From Balanoglossus misakiensis (lineage: Eukaryota; Hemichordata), in NCBI GenBank assembly GCA_040954595.2, contig CM082593.2, positions 2,976,001-3,040,000 on the forward strand: DNA of 64,000 nt. Reading direction: 5' to 3'. The notes beneath the pieces are model-generated. The model was not told the DNA's origin. It worked only from the letters and a program-made list of their open reading frames with translations, and ran no database searches. The translations under genes and the position numbers were made by a program. Positions 1 through 14,600 of the stretch are shown in pieces (positions within the stretch are counted from its first letter, which is position 1; every line of letters begins with the position of its first letter).

Positions 1-3000
1 AATGCAAAAAAATCACCTGAGAATACCATTAGAATGCTGAATTTAAATATTAAAGTATATACCATCGCGATTTTTCCTCCGTATTTGCATTGGAAGACAG
101 TCGACCATGTACGCATCATTAAAATTCGATGCCAACCGAAGCGAGTGACATCAAGGGTATTATTACATCGGGAGCAATCCGAAACAAACGCAGCTCTCTC
201 CTCAAACCTAATTAAATGTTGCCTTAATTATGATCCAAATGTCTATGAGGGGGTCACTTTCCACTGGGAAAGACCATGGAATACGAGGGAAGCTGAAGTT
301 TGGAGGGGGTTTGGCGGCTTTTCCCATAAAGCTGACTTATCCTTGGGGGAAAGACACACACGCTGATCACATGGGAAAAGATTTTCCTCCCCAAGAAAAA
401 AAGATTTTCCTCCGAGTTTTGATCCTGCAAAAATGAGCTCCTTTTTGCGTGCCACGCTAAGAAGATGCACAAATCCTTTGAGGCTATTTTCGTAACACTT
501 GCAAAGGCCCATAAACACATCGGATTGTGTTCGTCTGTGCCGTGACGGTTCAGTTTAAAATGTCTCATGTACTATTACAGCGTCACTTGTCAGCCAAACA
601 GCGATTTTTATCCGCAATTGACGAATGAAATATTCCTGATAATTTTATTTAAAAGCAGAATTATTCCTTAAATTAACTACAAGGGGACGCATAGAATAGA
701 AGGATATAAAGTGAAACGTTTTGGTTAAAGTAGACAATTATCTATGACCTATAATTTCATTTTGGGTAGACACACTAAAAATTGAGTGCTAATACCTCTA
801 ACTCGGTTAGGTCTTTGTAACCTCGTTCACGAACACGTTTATAACGGTAATCGGCACCTACGGGTATTAAACGAGAAAAAACCGTAATGCTATAGCCGCA
901 CGACAAAGGAAAAAAGTTCAAAGAAGCAGTAGCGAAAGTGTAAGAGCCGATATGTTCATTAAGGGACTGTCATTAATTCGCAATAGGGAGGGTCGCCTGA
1001 AAGACAATAAGCTGTCCTCCATAACTATGATATACAATTACAACACAATTCGCGAATTCTGATCACTTGTGACGAAAGCAAACGAATTAATTAGAGGGGT
1101 CCACATACGAATTTTCTCTTCGTCTGTGTATTTAGGGCGATGTTAGATTATATAGTCTCCCTCTTGTGTATATTTAATAGTAAGACAAAGAGAAACCCGA
1201 AGCCCTAGAACAAAGTCTATTTTACTGGCCACTCTTGTGCAAATACATGTACATTCAAATGTTTGATGGAAATCCTAAAGAGTCTCTCAGCATGCTCAGT
1301 ATAAGGCAGTGCACCTGCCCGTCAATGATATGAAACAATTACAAATTTGATAAAATAAATATCGACAAAGTGAGATCCATACTTCTGATAGACCCGCCTT
1401 CCTTGCTAGGTATTGATTGTTCATCGTCTGGCAAAACATTGACATTTCAACGCAGTGACTTTTCGAAATGGGACCTCAAACATTGTCTTCATATTTATTT
1501 TTATCTGTTCGCTCTTTTTCTCTCGTCTACTCACGCCATGGGCTGTGACGCGTCCTTGATTTTGAATTGATCGGGTTCTATATAATATAACCACCGATGA
1601 AGCTGTCATCGCCCTATTCTTTATTAAATTCGCTAACACCAATCTGACGTGTCGATGGCTATATGATGTCGGTTGGTTTTTGATTTAACAGCCTGGAAAC
1701 TTCCTGTTTCAGCTCATGAGAAATGTAATATCCTGCAACTCTGTCAGAAAGTTGAAATATGTGTTTCAATAATTTTATCCTGCTTTTCAAATTTTATTCA
1801 CCCGTCTTATGTACTTCGCGTGAAAACAAAATGGCGCGCGCTGACCAAGCGATATTTTGTGGACCGGTCTTTCAAATTGATATTAACGTTTAAGAAACGA
1901 AGACAAAAACATATTGTTAACATGTACACACATGGTAGAAGGTAGTCCATATGCCAAATGCTCTTTTAAAACTTAGTATGGAGATGTAGAACAAACGTAA
2001 AATAAATTGACTGGATTTATTCTGCCAACGTGACCCGGTGAAAATGTGCCGCAGAGAGCCCAAGCGCTAAATCTCTGCAGTGCCCACAAGCCTTCCAGAG
2101 TGCATGTAAGGGATAACGTCATTCGCGAGCGACAAGTGTCCCTTTTCTTGTGTCAGTTCATCCGGGCAAGATTTGATTAAATTCTGAAATATTTATGGTT
2201 TAATCTCCAGAGAAAGAGCTGGCAATTTCTGGTGTATGGTGAACTGCGTCACGCGCACCTCGTCAGATACAGAAGCAAATACCGGATTTAAAGTTAGCCC
2301 CGGGCCCGCCGTCTTTCTGCGGGTGCAATTGGCGGTTATACTGCGAAGCAACGGGGACAGAGATCAAAGTATCTCGTATCATCAGGTATATAAGTCAAAG
2401 TTGCATGAAATGAGATTGGGATTGGAAGCGCGCGTCTCCGGTGAAAGGTATCCTGTATCCGACTACGGAAGTCTTGAAATTTTAAAAGGGGTAGAAAACC
2501 TCGCGACATGTTAGTTGGGGTGGGGCATGCTTCGTGCAGTTCCCGATGCAGGAACTTTATATATTTGAGAGATAAGATTTCAAATCAGTTAAGGAAAATA
2601 CCTACATCGGAAGAGCTAAGTCTACTGTATGGCCGGCGAGGGCGCTTTCATAACAACTGTATCTTATATTATTTGAAAGAAATTGATAAATTTCACTCGA
2701 TAAGTTCTCTCAACCTCTCTCTCATATTAACATAATACTTTCTCTGAGTCCAATGTTTGCATGTCTTAGTTCGCCTGGTTGAATTCCTCTGTGCTGCCAA
2801 GCACGTAAGCTGACGAAGCCAGTTGTGTCCGTTGGACAGTCGCCTCCTGTTGAAGGTCGATGTTATTGACATGATCATGCGAAACTGTCTTATCGATGAG
2901 AAGCCGTAGCGTGAAAGCACGAGGTAACCAAGGGGATAATAGATAAGAATTGCTTTGATTTGATCTTGTCACGCAAATCTGGACTCGAGGCGATCGGATA

Positions 3001-4656
3001 GCATGCCTGCCCGACTCTGGAGTCTGACAACCGCGTGCATGCTGCCGGAAACGAATCTTTATCTCATTTTTTTTCGGTATGTCGTTGCGTGTTCATCTCC
3101 TATTTATTCGATTTTGCATGGAAGATTATCCAGAAACTGTCACGTTGGCAAATTGTAGTCTGGTCTAGCGTAAATGTCAGCAAAACTGCTTTGACCAGGA
3201 TTTTGTTAGGAATTGTACGGAATTGCCGAATACAGACGTACATTTGGCGTTTACTATAACTCCAGAAAGGGTGCACGCCCTCTAGAGATGTGTTACAATG
3301 AGGTGTGGTTCAGTATATATACTTTCAATGCATAGTTAACGACACTTTACACTGTGACGTTTGTTGTCTGAAGAATGACATAACTGACTATGGCATCTTG
3401 AGGAATATTAAGACAAGTTTCAAACCCCATTTCCCGTATCCTTATACTCTAAAAACAGCATATCTAACCATGTCTTCTTCGCAAGACGGTACTTCGCAGC
3501 AAACGTCTCCAAACATCACTCGCCTATCTGCCGACACCACCGCTGCCACCGACCGCAGACGACACCGAGACCTTTCGGGCGCTTGACATTAACATTAACA
3601 CGACTAAAAATTCGATTTGGTCCATAATACGTCTGGGGATAAGTAGTCTGGTGATCAGTATGTCTGCGGAGAAATCCGATCAGAGCCCGGAACAGATATT
3701 GAATCTGAGTCTAAAGCATTCGCAATATTATCTGTCCACGATGAGGATCCCTTATATATTATTCATGGCGTTGCCTGCTTGAGCCTGTGCGAAATGTTCT
3801 TATTATTAAACTACAGCAAGGGCATGGATGTTGCCTGTGAGCTATAACATGCGATAACAACGGCAGAAATCGGAATGACGTACTCAATATTAACCCAAAT
3901 TGTCTGCCATTACATGTCCCTTTGAACGATGTTAACACTGACAACATTTGGAAGGGATAACATGGCTCTCCTGGGAGTGTTGCTCCTACAAAATTTTAGA
4001 ATGACATGCGCCTATTTTGTCTTTTCAAACATCTTTCGGGCATATTTTATTTTATGCATGCATTTCCGCGACTGTTTGCTTTGGTAAGCCAGAGAATTTT
4101 TTCATGGATAGAAAGTGCGGTTTTGAGATTTGATAATTTATCAGTGATATTCTTCCAGCTTTATAGAAAGTTCCATTTCCTGCCTCTTTGTGCTTTGCTC
4201 ATTGAGGCCATCCAACTTCCGCCGCAATGCATTCTGGATATAGAAAGGGCATGTAGTGTATCAAAGACTGGCGTGGATAATTGTAACCTAGCTAAGGAGT
4301 CTGACCGATACCCTGCTGTCTGCAACAGGCACATTTTAGATATTCCAGACCAGAGAGTTTGTCCATCCAAATGCAACTTCTAACCCACCTGCCAAGAAAT
4401 ATGAACATGCCCTGTGTACTCTGACACACTTTTGATATATCGCTCTGATCGTGACATCATGGCGTTTTGAAATTGATAATGCAAACGTTACTTAAACTGG
4501 CATCTGTTCAATGGGCAATAAAGATTAAAGATGTTTTATCCCTTTAACGTAATATTCATGAAAATATTCCTTGGGTAAGTGAACAAACGTGTCTACACAG
4601 CGGTTACAATTACAATGTATACCGCTACAATTGGCGTTGGCACTATCTACTTTTAG
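1..4656. other. Upstream non-coding flank, distal part
   Basis: I see no gene here. Open frames are short, start and stop without splice logic, and resemble no family I know. CpG is not depleted (23 CpG in positions 1-600, counted by eye), unlike the DNA after 22.2 kb, so this does not look like a methylated gene body. Two short ATG-initiated frames near 3.47 and 3.66 kb are discussed as weak findings. Confidence 0.5.
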
Positions 4657-4774
4657 TATCTATCTATCTATCTCTCTGTCTGTCTGTCTCTCCGTCTGTC
4701 TGGCTGTGGGTCGGTCAGTCTGTGCCTGCCTGTTGCACCTGCTCTCTCCCTCTCCCCCCCCTCTCTCACACACA
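4657..4774. repeat. Compound pyrimidine microsatellite (TATC/TGTC/TC/CA)
   Basis: The tract opens with four TATC units, passes into TCTC and TGTC units, then interrupted GTCTG/GCCTG units, and ends in a CT-rich segment with a C8 run and a short CA run. Interruptions become denser toward the middle, which is typical of an ageing compound microsatellite. The + strand is almost pure pyrimidine at both ends. Confidence 0.9.
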
Positions 4775-7700
4775 ATACTCCATATCTAAACATCAACATC
4801 ATACATCCCAGGAAATGACATATTTGACAGAATGTGCACAAAACTACCAGATAAAGATTTACAGAAGATAAGGCCCGTATTTGTTTTCGTAAATGATTCA
4901 TCAGGGACTTGTAAAAAGCTGGATCGGACCAAAGAGAGAAAGTAACGAAGCGAGATAAGCCACGATTAGATACATTGAGCTGACTTCTAGATAGTATAAC
5001 GTGCAGAGGAAGACAAATAGTTGCATTTTTGATAAATGTATGGTGATAGTGATATGGGAGATCTTATTTTCCTGAAAATCTATAGAAGAGGGGTGATATC
5101 AGATGTTGACGATTAGTTTCGATGAGGAAATATGAGAAACGAACGATAGGGAGATTAGGGCGAGGGTCAACCTGGTCTTGGAATTCACGCGAACTGCTGA
5201 ACTAGGGGATACTAGTATACATGTACTGGCCAGGTACATTTATAAAGAGAGACATGGGGAAGTGCGCTCAGTCAAGTCAGTCAATCAGTCTTTGTTTATC
5301 TGTCAGTCAGTCGTTCAGCCAAAAGAATCTGCACTCAGGTTCTGGCGAGAAAACTGTTTTTGCTGCAATGCGAACACACAGGCAGGCGCAGTATAAACGG
5401 GCCGGACGCTGAGGTGTCAGAAAGGGAGATCAGTGACGTCACCAGACAGACAGACACTCCACAGCCGATGTCACATCATCTATTATATATAAGCAAATAG
5501 CGAAATGAACATAAGTTCAGTTTTGTCAGTATAACCCGTGATTCTGTTGGTTTTTCTGACCATCTGGAGTGCTTTTATTTTATTGTTTGACTTTCATTAA
5601 TCAATTAGATTGAGTTTTCCCCCTTTTTATTACCTGGTATTCGGGCGTCTCTTTCGTCACGTCACAATTGCCTCGCTGGTCTGATGTCCAATTAGAAAGC
5701 GAGAAATGTCAACAAATAAATATTGAGCATTCGTTCCGCGAAAAGAAAAATTAGACCGTTTATTTCTCTGTGACTAATAGGTCTGGTAGAATCCCATCAA
5801 TATGACCTATGGTGATACCGTGGCTAGATTGAGTGCCCCTCCCATACCCCGTGGCCATCAAATCTAATATCGCGCCGTTCTCCGCTTTATGATGGGACGG
5901 TTTTTTTTAAGTGTGGCTCACAACAGAAAGGCGAGAAAAAACGAGGCTGGTGAAGTTTAGCTTACGGATACGTGAAGTATCGTTGGCTTTTATGACTACT
6001 TCTGGCCTGCGATCTTTACATACTATCTCCTACTGTTTCTGCCTCTGTCTCAGGATTATCATATCTCTCCGTCATTTTGTTAATGCATATGTCTCATTCT
6101 GCAGTCTGTCTGTCTGTATGTATGTCAATGCATCTCTCTTTGAGATTCAATAAACCCTATACGATCGTTATTTCAGTCACGATCGTTCTGTAAAATAAAA
6201 GAAACTGCCAATTTCGCAGATAGCAGTGCGTTTAAACTTTGTCTGCCCATTACCGATAGACAGCGCAGATTAGTCGTACACAGTAAGCACCTGTAATGGC
6301 AATTGACATTTTATGTGCGATGAAGTAGTGCATTTCCAGTAGCTTTGACCAAAACCGACTCATAACATGCCTAATATTGCCATAAAACTAAGACGGAAGC
6401 GCTCAACTGCAGACGACCTCCGCGATTGGAAAACAAACCAGCAGACAACACGGGGACCCTTGTGAAATTTATCTTGCTTGTAATTAACTAATTGAAAATT
6501 GAGGATGATGCTCCGCAATCAGGACAACTAGCTGGAGTGCGTATGCGTATAAAGATGTCTGTCAACATTGCACCCAATTTTCCTGGGACAACAGCCGATT
6601 GCTAAGGCGACTGTCAGCGATTTAGTCAAGGGTGACATTTTTAGCAGTGCCGGTCGCATGAAGCATGGGAATGGGCATGCTAAGCGCGAGGGTTCCGTGC
6701 CAGTGTGTGCAATAGTACAGAACCCCATATTTGTATTTTTTCGAGAAGTGCACAATATTGAAAGCTTATATAACGTAACTAACATAGAGGTGCATATTTT
6801 GAAGTATACGTTTCTCCTAACGTCTCTCTGTTGTTGACAAGTTGTGATGGAAATGACATTCAAATGACACGTGACAGTGGACCGCCTGGGTGAAGAAAAG
6901 ATCGCGAGAGTTTTTGGAAAATACTCTGAGAGAAAAATTACCAGAAATATGAGAATACACGTTGTTAATGTTGAGCAAACAAAGAGCTTGCGTGATTACA
7001 GTGACTGTGTGACGCCAGTTTATCCCCGTGAAACTGTGTCTGACTTCTAATGACAGAGAATCAAGCATATTACGTCTATTATGAACATGTACAGACTGCA
7101 CACCCCACAGGCTCGTTCAGAAATAGTGGTGCGTACTTTTCTCTGGAACGTTAGTCGTGTAAATTTTGGTGTCTCGTAAACATCAGTCGGTGGCAATGTC
7201 TTGAATGACGTACAGGATGCTTTCTACAAAACAACAAACTACAGAACCTTGGAAAACGGCCGTATTGGTTTCAGTGGGTAAATCTGTAATTGCTTGTGTG
7301 TAATTTGAAGAAGAAGAAAAATGTTATCTGTTTTCTTGCTGTTATCTCTGTGCGGAGGGAAGGGTAGCAGGGCGAGATCTTGATAGCGACGCCGTGTTCA
7401 AGATGGCGGAAACCAGATATACAGGTGCTGCCCAGTGCATAGTGCCCAAGGGTCTAGCGCAGTGAAACAGGTTCAGTTTGGTTACTAGTATCGCATACAT
7501 GCCTCCCTCGATAATTGTTATGACCTGGCCCTTGGAGCGCCCAGGGAAGAACTTCACGAAAATCATTCAAATAATAATCTGGTTTCCCTGCAGTCGTGAA
7601 TATTTTTCTCTATCTCTCTTTCTAAATAAACCATCTTTAGCTGTCGTGCGGTGGTACTTGTTAACGGTGTTGCCATGGCGATAGTAGCTTGCAACGGTTT

Positions 7701-8794
7701 CCAATCTCCCCTGTTGCACAGTGCAATTGCCGCATCACCGCGATGCCGATCGCTGAGGTTGCCCGACAAAAGGATGATCGGGGGTATTTTTTGTAAGGGA
7801 TCGTTCTCCAAAGCCCCTCGTTTGTCATTCGCCCCAAATCTCATCACTCGGCGCACAAAAGGCGCACTTGCCCCTACAGGAATGATTCCGACTCGTAATT
7901 TGCTTATCGCCAGTGTCTCGATTGTGTCCCTCCTAATAAATTGCTTTTGTTCGCGTTTCGCCCTTTCTGTACAGAATACCAGATAAAACATAATACACCG
8001 CGTTTGCATGCATTTATTTATCATTGCGTATCGAGTTCGTGATGGCCAATAAATTATCTATCACAAGGGTGCTACTGCGAAATCCGATGACTAATTTATG
8101 AAATTAATAAGATAAACAGGACTCTAATGCTGTAACATTTCTGCCTCGGCGACGCCTTGGTTGTGATTCAACCGCTGTGCTGTTCTTTGAATACCCCAAA
8201 ACACTCGTGTTTTATTTCAAAGTTGCGGGACGGCAACGTTGTGTTCAGGGCTTAGCAACTGCAGCCAACAGTTTCCTGGTTTTGCGACGCACTTTTCAGA
8301 AATTGGCCCGAAGAACAGTTCGGTGAGTACCAAACGACTCGGCGCCTGTCTGTGTAGTATGAAGTTTTTAGACTCTTTTCTAGAAACGCTATCCAGTATT
8401 TAACATTTTCTTTCGTACAAAGGACATGAATCAGGATTTAATTCATCTAAACACTGCTGGATAAAAATTTGAAACGATTTCTTGATAAATTTCTTCTGAA
8501 AGATTCCATCCTGTCGTTCCGTCATGCGACTTAGCTTCATAGGAAAACATTTTTTTCTCTGGCTGGATTTTGAAATCGGGCAACACCGATTCAGGAATGA
8601 AACAGGCGGTCGAGTACTACGATTCATTCATTTTGCTTGGCGGGTGAATAGAAGAATGCATGCTGTCATTGATTACTCGACATCGCTGCATTTAAATTAA
8701 AAACTCAATGAAGAGAATTACCTGATTAAAATGACGGCTTTGGTTGGATTTGACGGAGGCCACCCGAAGTTATTTCACGTTTCGATCATTGCGC
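4775..8794. other. Upstream non-coding flank, 4.8-8.8 kb
   Basis: No supported gene. It holds a TCAG-rich tract (annotated separately) and a start-codon context resembling a TISU element at 7,399-7,410 (see findings). Between about 7,560 and 8,020 both strands are open at once, giving frames of 153 and 111 codons. Neither resembles a known protein, and CpG-rich DNA such as this is naturally poor in stop codons. Confidence 0.45.
5268..5318. repeat. Imperfect TCAG/GTCA tract
   Basis: GTCA and TCAG units are repeated with interruptions (two GTCAGTCA-like blocks separated by TTTGTTTATC). A short CAGA tract, ACAGACAGACAG, follows about 130 bases downstream. Low-complexity sequence only. Confidence 0.7.
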
Positions 8795-8811
8795 GGGGGG
8801 GGGGGGGGGGG
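8795..8811 (+). repeat. G17 homopolymer
   Basis: Seventeen consecutive G on the + strand, preceded by GCGC. Its exact length is likely polymorphic and prone to sequencing error. Confidence 0.9.
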
Positions 8812-11520
8812 TGAAAGGGAAATATTTCATCGCATCGATGAAGAGGCTTTTGTAATTAATTTTAGAGTCGACATTTGCTCGACATTTCGTAAATATTGCT
8901 TTAAGTATAGAAAAGGAGGGTCAATATTATCCGAACAATTGTGTGCTCTCTCGAAACAATGCTATGTCAACACGGGCTTCGTTGTATAAATAGTTGGAGT
9001 GAATAGAACTATGAATTTCGATTTATGAAAATTGCACCATTGCATGCCTTCTTTCACCAGCCCTACCGTGTGTCATGTCTTTTGCGTCCACAAAGCATTT
9101 TTCATGATAGATGAAATAGTTTTCAATGCATTTCACGATTAAGATCGAGTGTGCGACGTATTTACATTTCACTGTGGCGGTGTTCAGTTTCACTCTTTGC
9201 TCTGTCTTGCATTGTATGCGGACGCGAGTTTTGTGACAGATTTTTAGATTTTTTTATTTCATTCCACCTATGAAATAATTTATGTTTGCTCAGTTTTAAC
9301 ATGACCCATGTGTTTGTAGCTTACAGTGAATTATACTTAACCTCATTGAGTGTATTGTTAAGCACCGCATCCATCTGTCCTGTCGCTCGAACTCAGTCGG
9401 TGTCATTTGAAAGTTTCCATTGCGTGTAACGAACTGAACGCGGAGTGCTCCACGCACAGGTGCATTTTATATTCAAAGATCCCCTGAATGAGGCAAATCT
9501 AAAAAAAAGTTTAATCAAATCTACCAAAAAGGGTAACGGTATTCGTAAAATGGTTGCAAAACTGCAAAAAACTTAAAAGCGAAATTGAGGCATTCTGGGT
9601 ATATAAACACCAGATTGATCATATGGTTTCAGAAATATGATGAAACAATATGATGGATACGCGTCATTTAAAGCCCGTGGGTCTTGCTCGACGTCGCTAA
9701 GCGAAGGTTGCCAGAGAAATACCGTATAGTCGTGGATGATGGACCTCACCCCTCCCCCACCTACTACTACTATACGCACAATTGAGGCAACGTGCAGTTC
9801 CTTACCACCATGTCACCGAGTAATAAAACAAGAATCACGATAGTAACGCTTATTTGCACTGACAGAGAAGACGAGCCAACGGATCGATCATTACCGTCTG
9901 GCCCCCACTATGATTGATATGCGCACATATCTTATGTAGCTATTCATAAACACAGACACGCATTGCGTAATGTTCTAAAATGAGCCAATTCGTATGCTAG
10001 TCACACTCAGCACTACTCCGCTGCGCGTGCGTGTCAGTACATTTGAAAGTTTAGTCACATTTGGCGCAGATAGCTCAACGTGTGACCAAACTGTTTTTGA
10101 TTCATTGAAATCAGCGATGCATTCTGAACCTCCAGTGTACTTAAACCCTCGGTTTGATCAATGTGCTCGTACGTCTGAAGTTGTTTTTAAAAAAAAACTC
10201 GGCCCGTTGATTAATTGGCGCACTGCATTAAATAGTAATACTTATGTAATATTTGTTAACGTGAAACGTGCATTCTTAAAACTATTGCGTGATCGACGTG
10301 CGTGTCTCACGTGTCAAGCCTCGTCAAACTTTATGTGGCAACACTCTTGAAATTTTGCCAGTCAGAATCGTAATTTGTGCCAATTTTGCGTAACACCGGT
10401 AGCTGATTCAAACCGCAACAGACGGAAAATTGTAAATGGTTCCAGCTAGTTTCCGAACGTTCCTGGCGTTACAATACCACAATATATAGCCAAAATGTTG
10501 GTAATTTCCTGCTAAACTTGTTTTCGGCGTGTTCACTTAATTGCTAAATGCCGAATTGGTTACAACGCCTTGCGTGCGCTTTTTCCCCTGTAAGACCGTG
10601 AGAACGGCAATTCTCATCCGTGCGGGTATTAAATCGTGCAAAATCACAAAAATACAAAGTATAGGTTATTGCATCTGAGCGTTCTCTATAATACCTTAGG
10701 TGCCATTCAAATATTTAACGCGGTACATGATTACCATCCGAAAAACGCCTCGGTTGAAAAGAGACTTTCGACAGGCCATATATCTAACTGCCAGCCGCAA
10801 ATACCCCTCCGAGGATCCACTGAAATTAATTAAATCAATAGACATAAATTATCGGGAGAATATAGCCGTCCAGTTTGCAAAACAAACACTGGGTATAATC
10901 AAACATATTACGACTTGATCGAGTCAGACAATTTGTTCATTTTAAATGCCAATCATGTGTGCAGTGTATGTTTCAAAACGGGTGAGCATGCGTTTGATGG
11001 AGATTTTTTTGTCCGTGTTGATCTGCACTTTTGTCATCGAACACACACATAGTTTAGCTTAATTCCCTCGGGCTCACTTTGGCAGGTAGAGGATGGATTG
11101 GGCTCGTTGTTTCAAAAGGCTGTACGCTGTGGGTTCGGGACGGCGCGGCGTTCAATGCATTTGAACAATGCGTCAGTATTAGTGAGGCTATATTTCTCTC
11201 GTTCAAGTACATTTATTCAGAATGTTTGCACAGACCTTGAGAGAAGGGGGAAGTCAAACCAATTGTGTCCACGAAACAATACTAAGTGTTTTAGTCTTCT
11301 CTTGGAGGTTTCACAGAGATGATTTTAATCCCCTAAAGGGAAGGTCACGACACGATTTGGTTTTTATTGTTCAGGTTACATGTAAACAAAGTTAAAAGGG
11401 GAAATTTGAAAAGAAGTCGATACACAGCAAGTATTCTCCGTAAGTGCGATTAAAACGCTCGGTCAACGTTGTGTTGGTGTCGTTTTCCCTACGTCATGTA
11501 TTCGACGACTACGTGGAATA
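8812..11520. other. Upstream non-coding flank, 8.8-11.5 kb
   Basis: I see no gene, RNA gene or mobile element. CpG is normal (23 in positions 9,001-9,600). The longest open stretch (about 9,994-10,350) looks like no known family and has no convincing splice or promoter context. Confidence 0.45.
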
Positions 11521-11612
11521 CGGGATGGGGGCTGAGAGAGGAAGTCAAGGGGGGGGGCAGGGAGGGAGAGGGAACGAGAGATACATGAGAGAGGAGAGAG
11601 AGAGGTTGAGTT
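11521..11612 (+). repeat. Purine-rich (GA/G) tract
   Basis: About 90 bases of nearly all G and A on the + strand, with a G9 run, GGGA and GAGA units and a few pyrimidine interruptions. Such tracts can form triplex (H-) DNA. Here I only claim low complexity. Confidence 0.75.
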
Positions 11613-14600
11613 TCCTGTTGCCGTACGCTTACATTAATTTTCTGTATACCACCCAACCCGATAATCAAGGGCACTCTATAAACTCCAATGTAAAATTCAT
11701 CACATCGACTCCGTTCTCAAACCTACGGGACTTGAGATGCGTCGGCGGCGTTCTTGCGAAACGTGCTCTAATAAGCCAACGGATCTTTCTCCCTCCAAGG
11801 TGTGACTAGAGCGGAACTCCGGATGGGGAAGGTAATAAAGAAAGGCTGGCAAAATCACACCAATTTTACGAGCAGGCAACCCCGGCCACTTGAAACGAAC
11901 CTCTTAAAAAGCAAACAGTAAACAGAACACGAAAAAGTGATGTCGTTTACTTTGAAATAAAAAAATAAGACATAAAGACGTTTTATCGCCCGACTCCATT
12001 CAACCACCTGAATCCACTGGGAACTTTTCACGAGCTGTTTGTTTTTGTGCAACAATAGATGTTGGTTTTTTCATTCATTGACAGACAGATGCTCTACTTA
12101 CAAACGAGCGTGGTAGCCGTGCTGTCATCCACACGCGAGGGAGAAAATCACCCTCGGGTTGACACCACCAGCCATTGGAAACAAGCTCATCTCCGGGGAG
12201 ATCACAGCACCCGATCAGTTACCTGCGCGTATTTCTGTACCCCCTCTTTGTCGCGTCAACTCGATACTGTCGATTTCCTTGGAGTGCGTTAATATTAGCA
12301 AGTATGGTGACATTGGACACTCTCCATTTGAAATGCAGACTCGCGTCCAAAACTGTCGACTTCATTACAGGGCGAGCGCTGAAACGTCCGCCTGAACATG
12401 ACAAGGGACTTTTAACACCGTTCCCGCAAACGCAGATCATCAACATCTCCGGATGCTGATAAAAACAAAGATTTAAAGCATATTGTGAAATTAAAATTGA
12501 TGTGGAAAGGTGTGTATACTCTAAGGAATGTGCTTAGACTGAGTTTCCATTTACAACTGGGCAATGTCATACAACATTTTGCGATAGGATGCGTTCATTA
12601 TTAGTTCGGGTGGGTGGCAAACATGATTTCAGTTTGGGTGGCATAATTTAAAAGTTTATAATTTCCCCGAATGTACGCGTGCGTGTCCCGGTCTGTCCGT
12701 CATTGTGTCAGAATATAATTTTAGCAAACAAACGGAGGCCAGTTGGTGTGACGGCGCTATTTTAATATTTAGATAACGTATTTATCTACTATCGATTTTG
12801 CTGCTAAAAGTGGGGAACCGTTGAAAGACTTTTCTTCCATCGCTTAAGTCTGAGGGAAAGGTACTTCCTTTATTCCCTAGCTTATGTATTTGCCCAGATT
12901 CCGCTTGGCGCAAGATTCCAACTGTAATTTCCTGGTATACGCTAATGTACCGATCTGGGCCCTCCCGTGGGAAATTTCAGTGTTCCAGGTTACCCAAGAT
13001 TGGATTGTTATTGACAACTCTGGTGACACGAAGCTCCCCTATCCAGCGCCCAGTCATTACGAATATATCACCACCCTGGCATATTTACGTCAACAAAATG
13101 GCGACTCCGAAGTATGACATGTTGTCTGAGTACACGATAGCTCCTTACCGTTAATCCCTCTAAAGACTTGAACAAACCCACAGAGATCTGCTCGGCGCCC
13201 TTTAACATGTCCGCCGGCGCAAAGGACGCTGGGAAGGGTGAATGGGATTCTATGGGATGAAATCTTGCATTTTTCATCCCAAGTATTTGGATTCTCAAAC
13301 GAAAGCAGCCACAAATGAACACCTTACAATCATCGGACGATCTACAAGTTCTTATGGCATTCACATGAAATATAATTGCAGAATCAGGATCGACCAAAAT
13401 AAATCATTTTCTAATCTATCTAAATAAACAAATGGGTACATATTTTCAGAATAAGACCCTTGATCTTTGCTGGGGTTATCTTATCGAATGAATAAGTTTA
13501 TGGGCGGTGTGTTACTGGTGTGTAGTACTTAAATGCTTAAAATTCATGGGCGCCGGTCTTTATCAGACATTTTCACAATTCACCCGGCAACCGACCAAGG
13601 GACCGACTCCCCAGCAAACGGTGTATTAAACTGAGGAGGGGGTTGGTGTGTATTAGACGTCATGCCAACTCGTCTGGCTTTCTAATCCTTTCTGGTGGGA
13701 GGGGATGGGGGGCCTCGGTTTGTTTCGTTCCTGCTGGTTTCTTTTACACAGGATGTTTGCTTGGTCTGTGCAGTTTTGGCGATGGGAAATTTGGCGATGT
13801 GCTAGTTATGTTACATGTAAATTAGATAGACTTACGTGGCGAGGATATGATGTGTGTTCGTTCGCCCAGACGATAATCTCTTGCAACTTGTGATCCAGCC
13901 AGCCGTGGAGAAAGTCCAACCAGGCGTTACTCGGCAGCATCTGTCGGCGAAAAAACACACAAATATTATCCCTCCTATAGAATCCGGAGAAAAATTGAGA
14001 TAATTTCCTCTTGGATGACTATACACAATGACCGCTGGAGAACACCAAGTGTTTGATAGACTTCTGGGCTTTCAGATCTTGCGGACCGATTATATGTCTC
14101 CGGGGTGATATATCCCCCCTTTCTAATTTTACTGGTTTGTGTGTTTTACTGACTCTAGACTATTGAGATGACCCAACCATGTACCGGTGCTTGATTGTTA
14201 CGTGTCTGTGATATATGTGCAGGGAGATCGCTAACTTCACGCTCCGCTGGGTAACACACGTACGTGCTGGACGCTGGATGTCGCGTGCACACCCGGGGGT
14301 ACAGACGTGGCGGCCAGTGCTTTGGGTTGAATTGAACAAAAAGTGCGCATTGCTGTATTTTCACAACCGTGTCTGGGTCGCCAAAACAATTTCTGGGTTT
14401 TATCCTTTTCAGTTGTACTTCGATATTATGGCTCTCTCCCATCGAAACATTCGGGCTCATATATGATCGTGTCTTCTTGAATGCAAGTGAGCACAAATCA
14501 TAAAGTTTCAGCGAAACATATTCAACAAGATGATGATGACAGAGTTCCTAAGCAGTAGTCGGGGATAACTTTCAATCGTCATGAATTTCCTGACCTTACA

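Noticed and set aside
6950-6962. Thirteen-base match to the 3' part of miR-137
   Set aside because: The seed region does not match and no complementary arm is present nearby.
7563-8024. Frames open on both strands (153 codons -, 111 codons +)
   Set aside because: Simultaneous openness on both strands reflects base composition. Neither product looks like a known protein.
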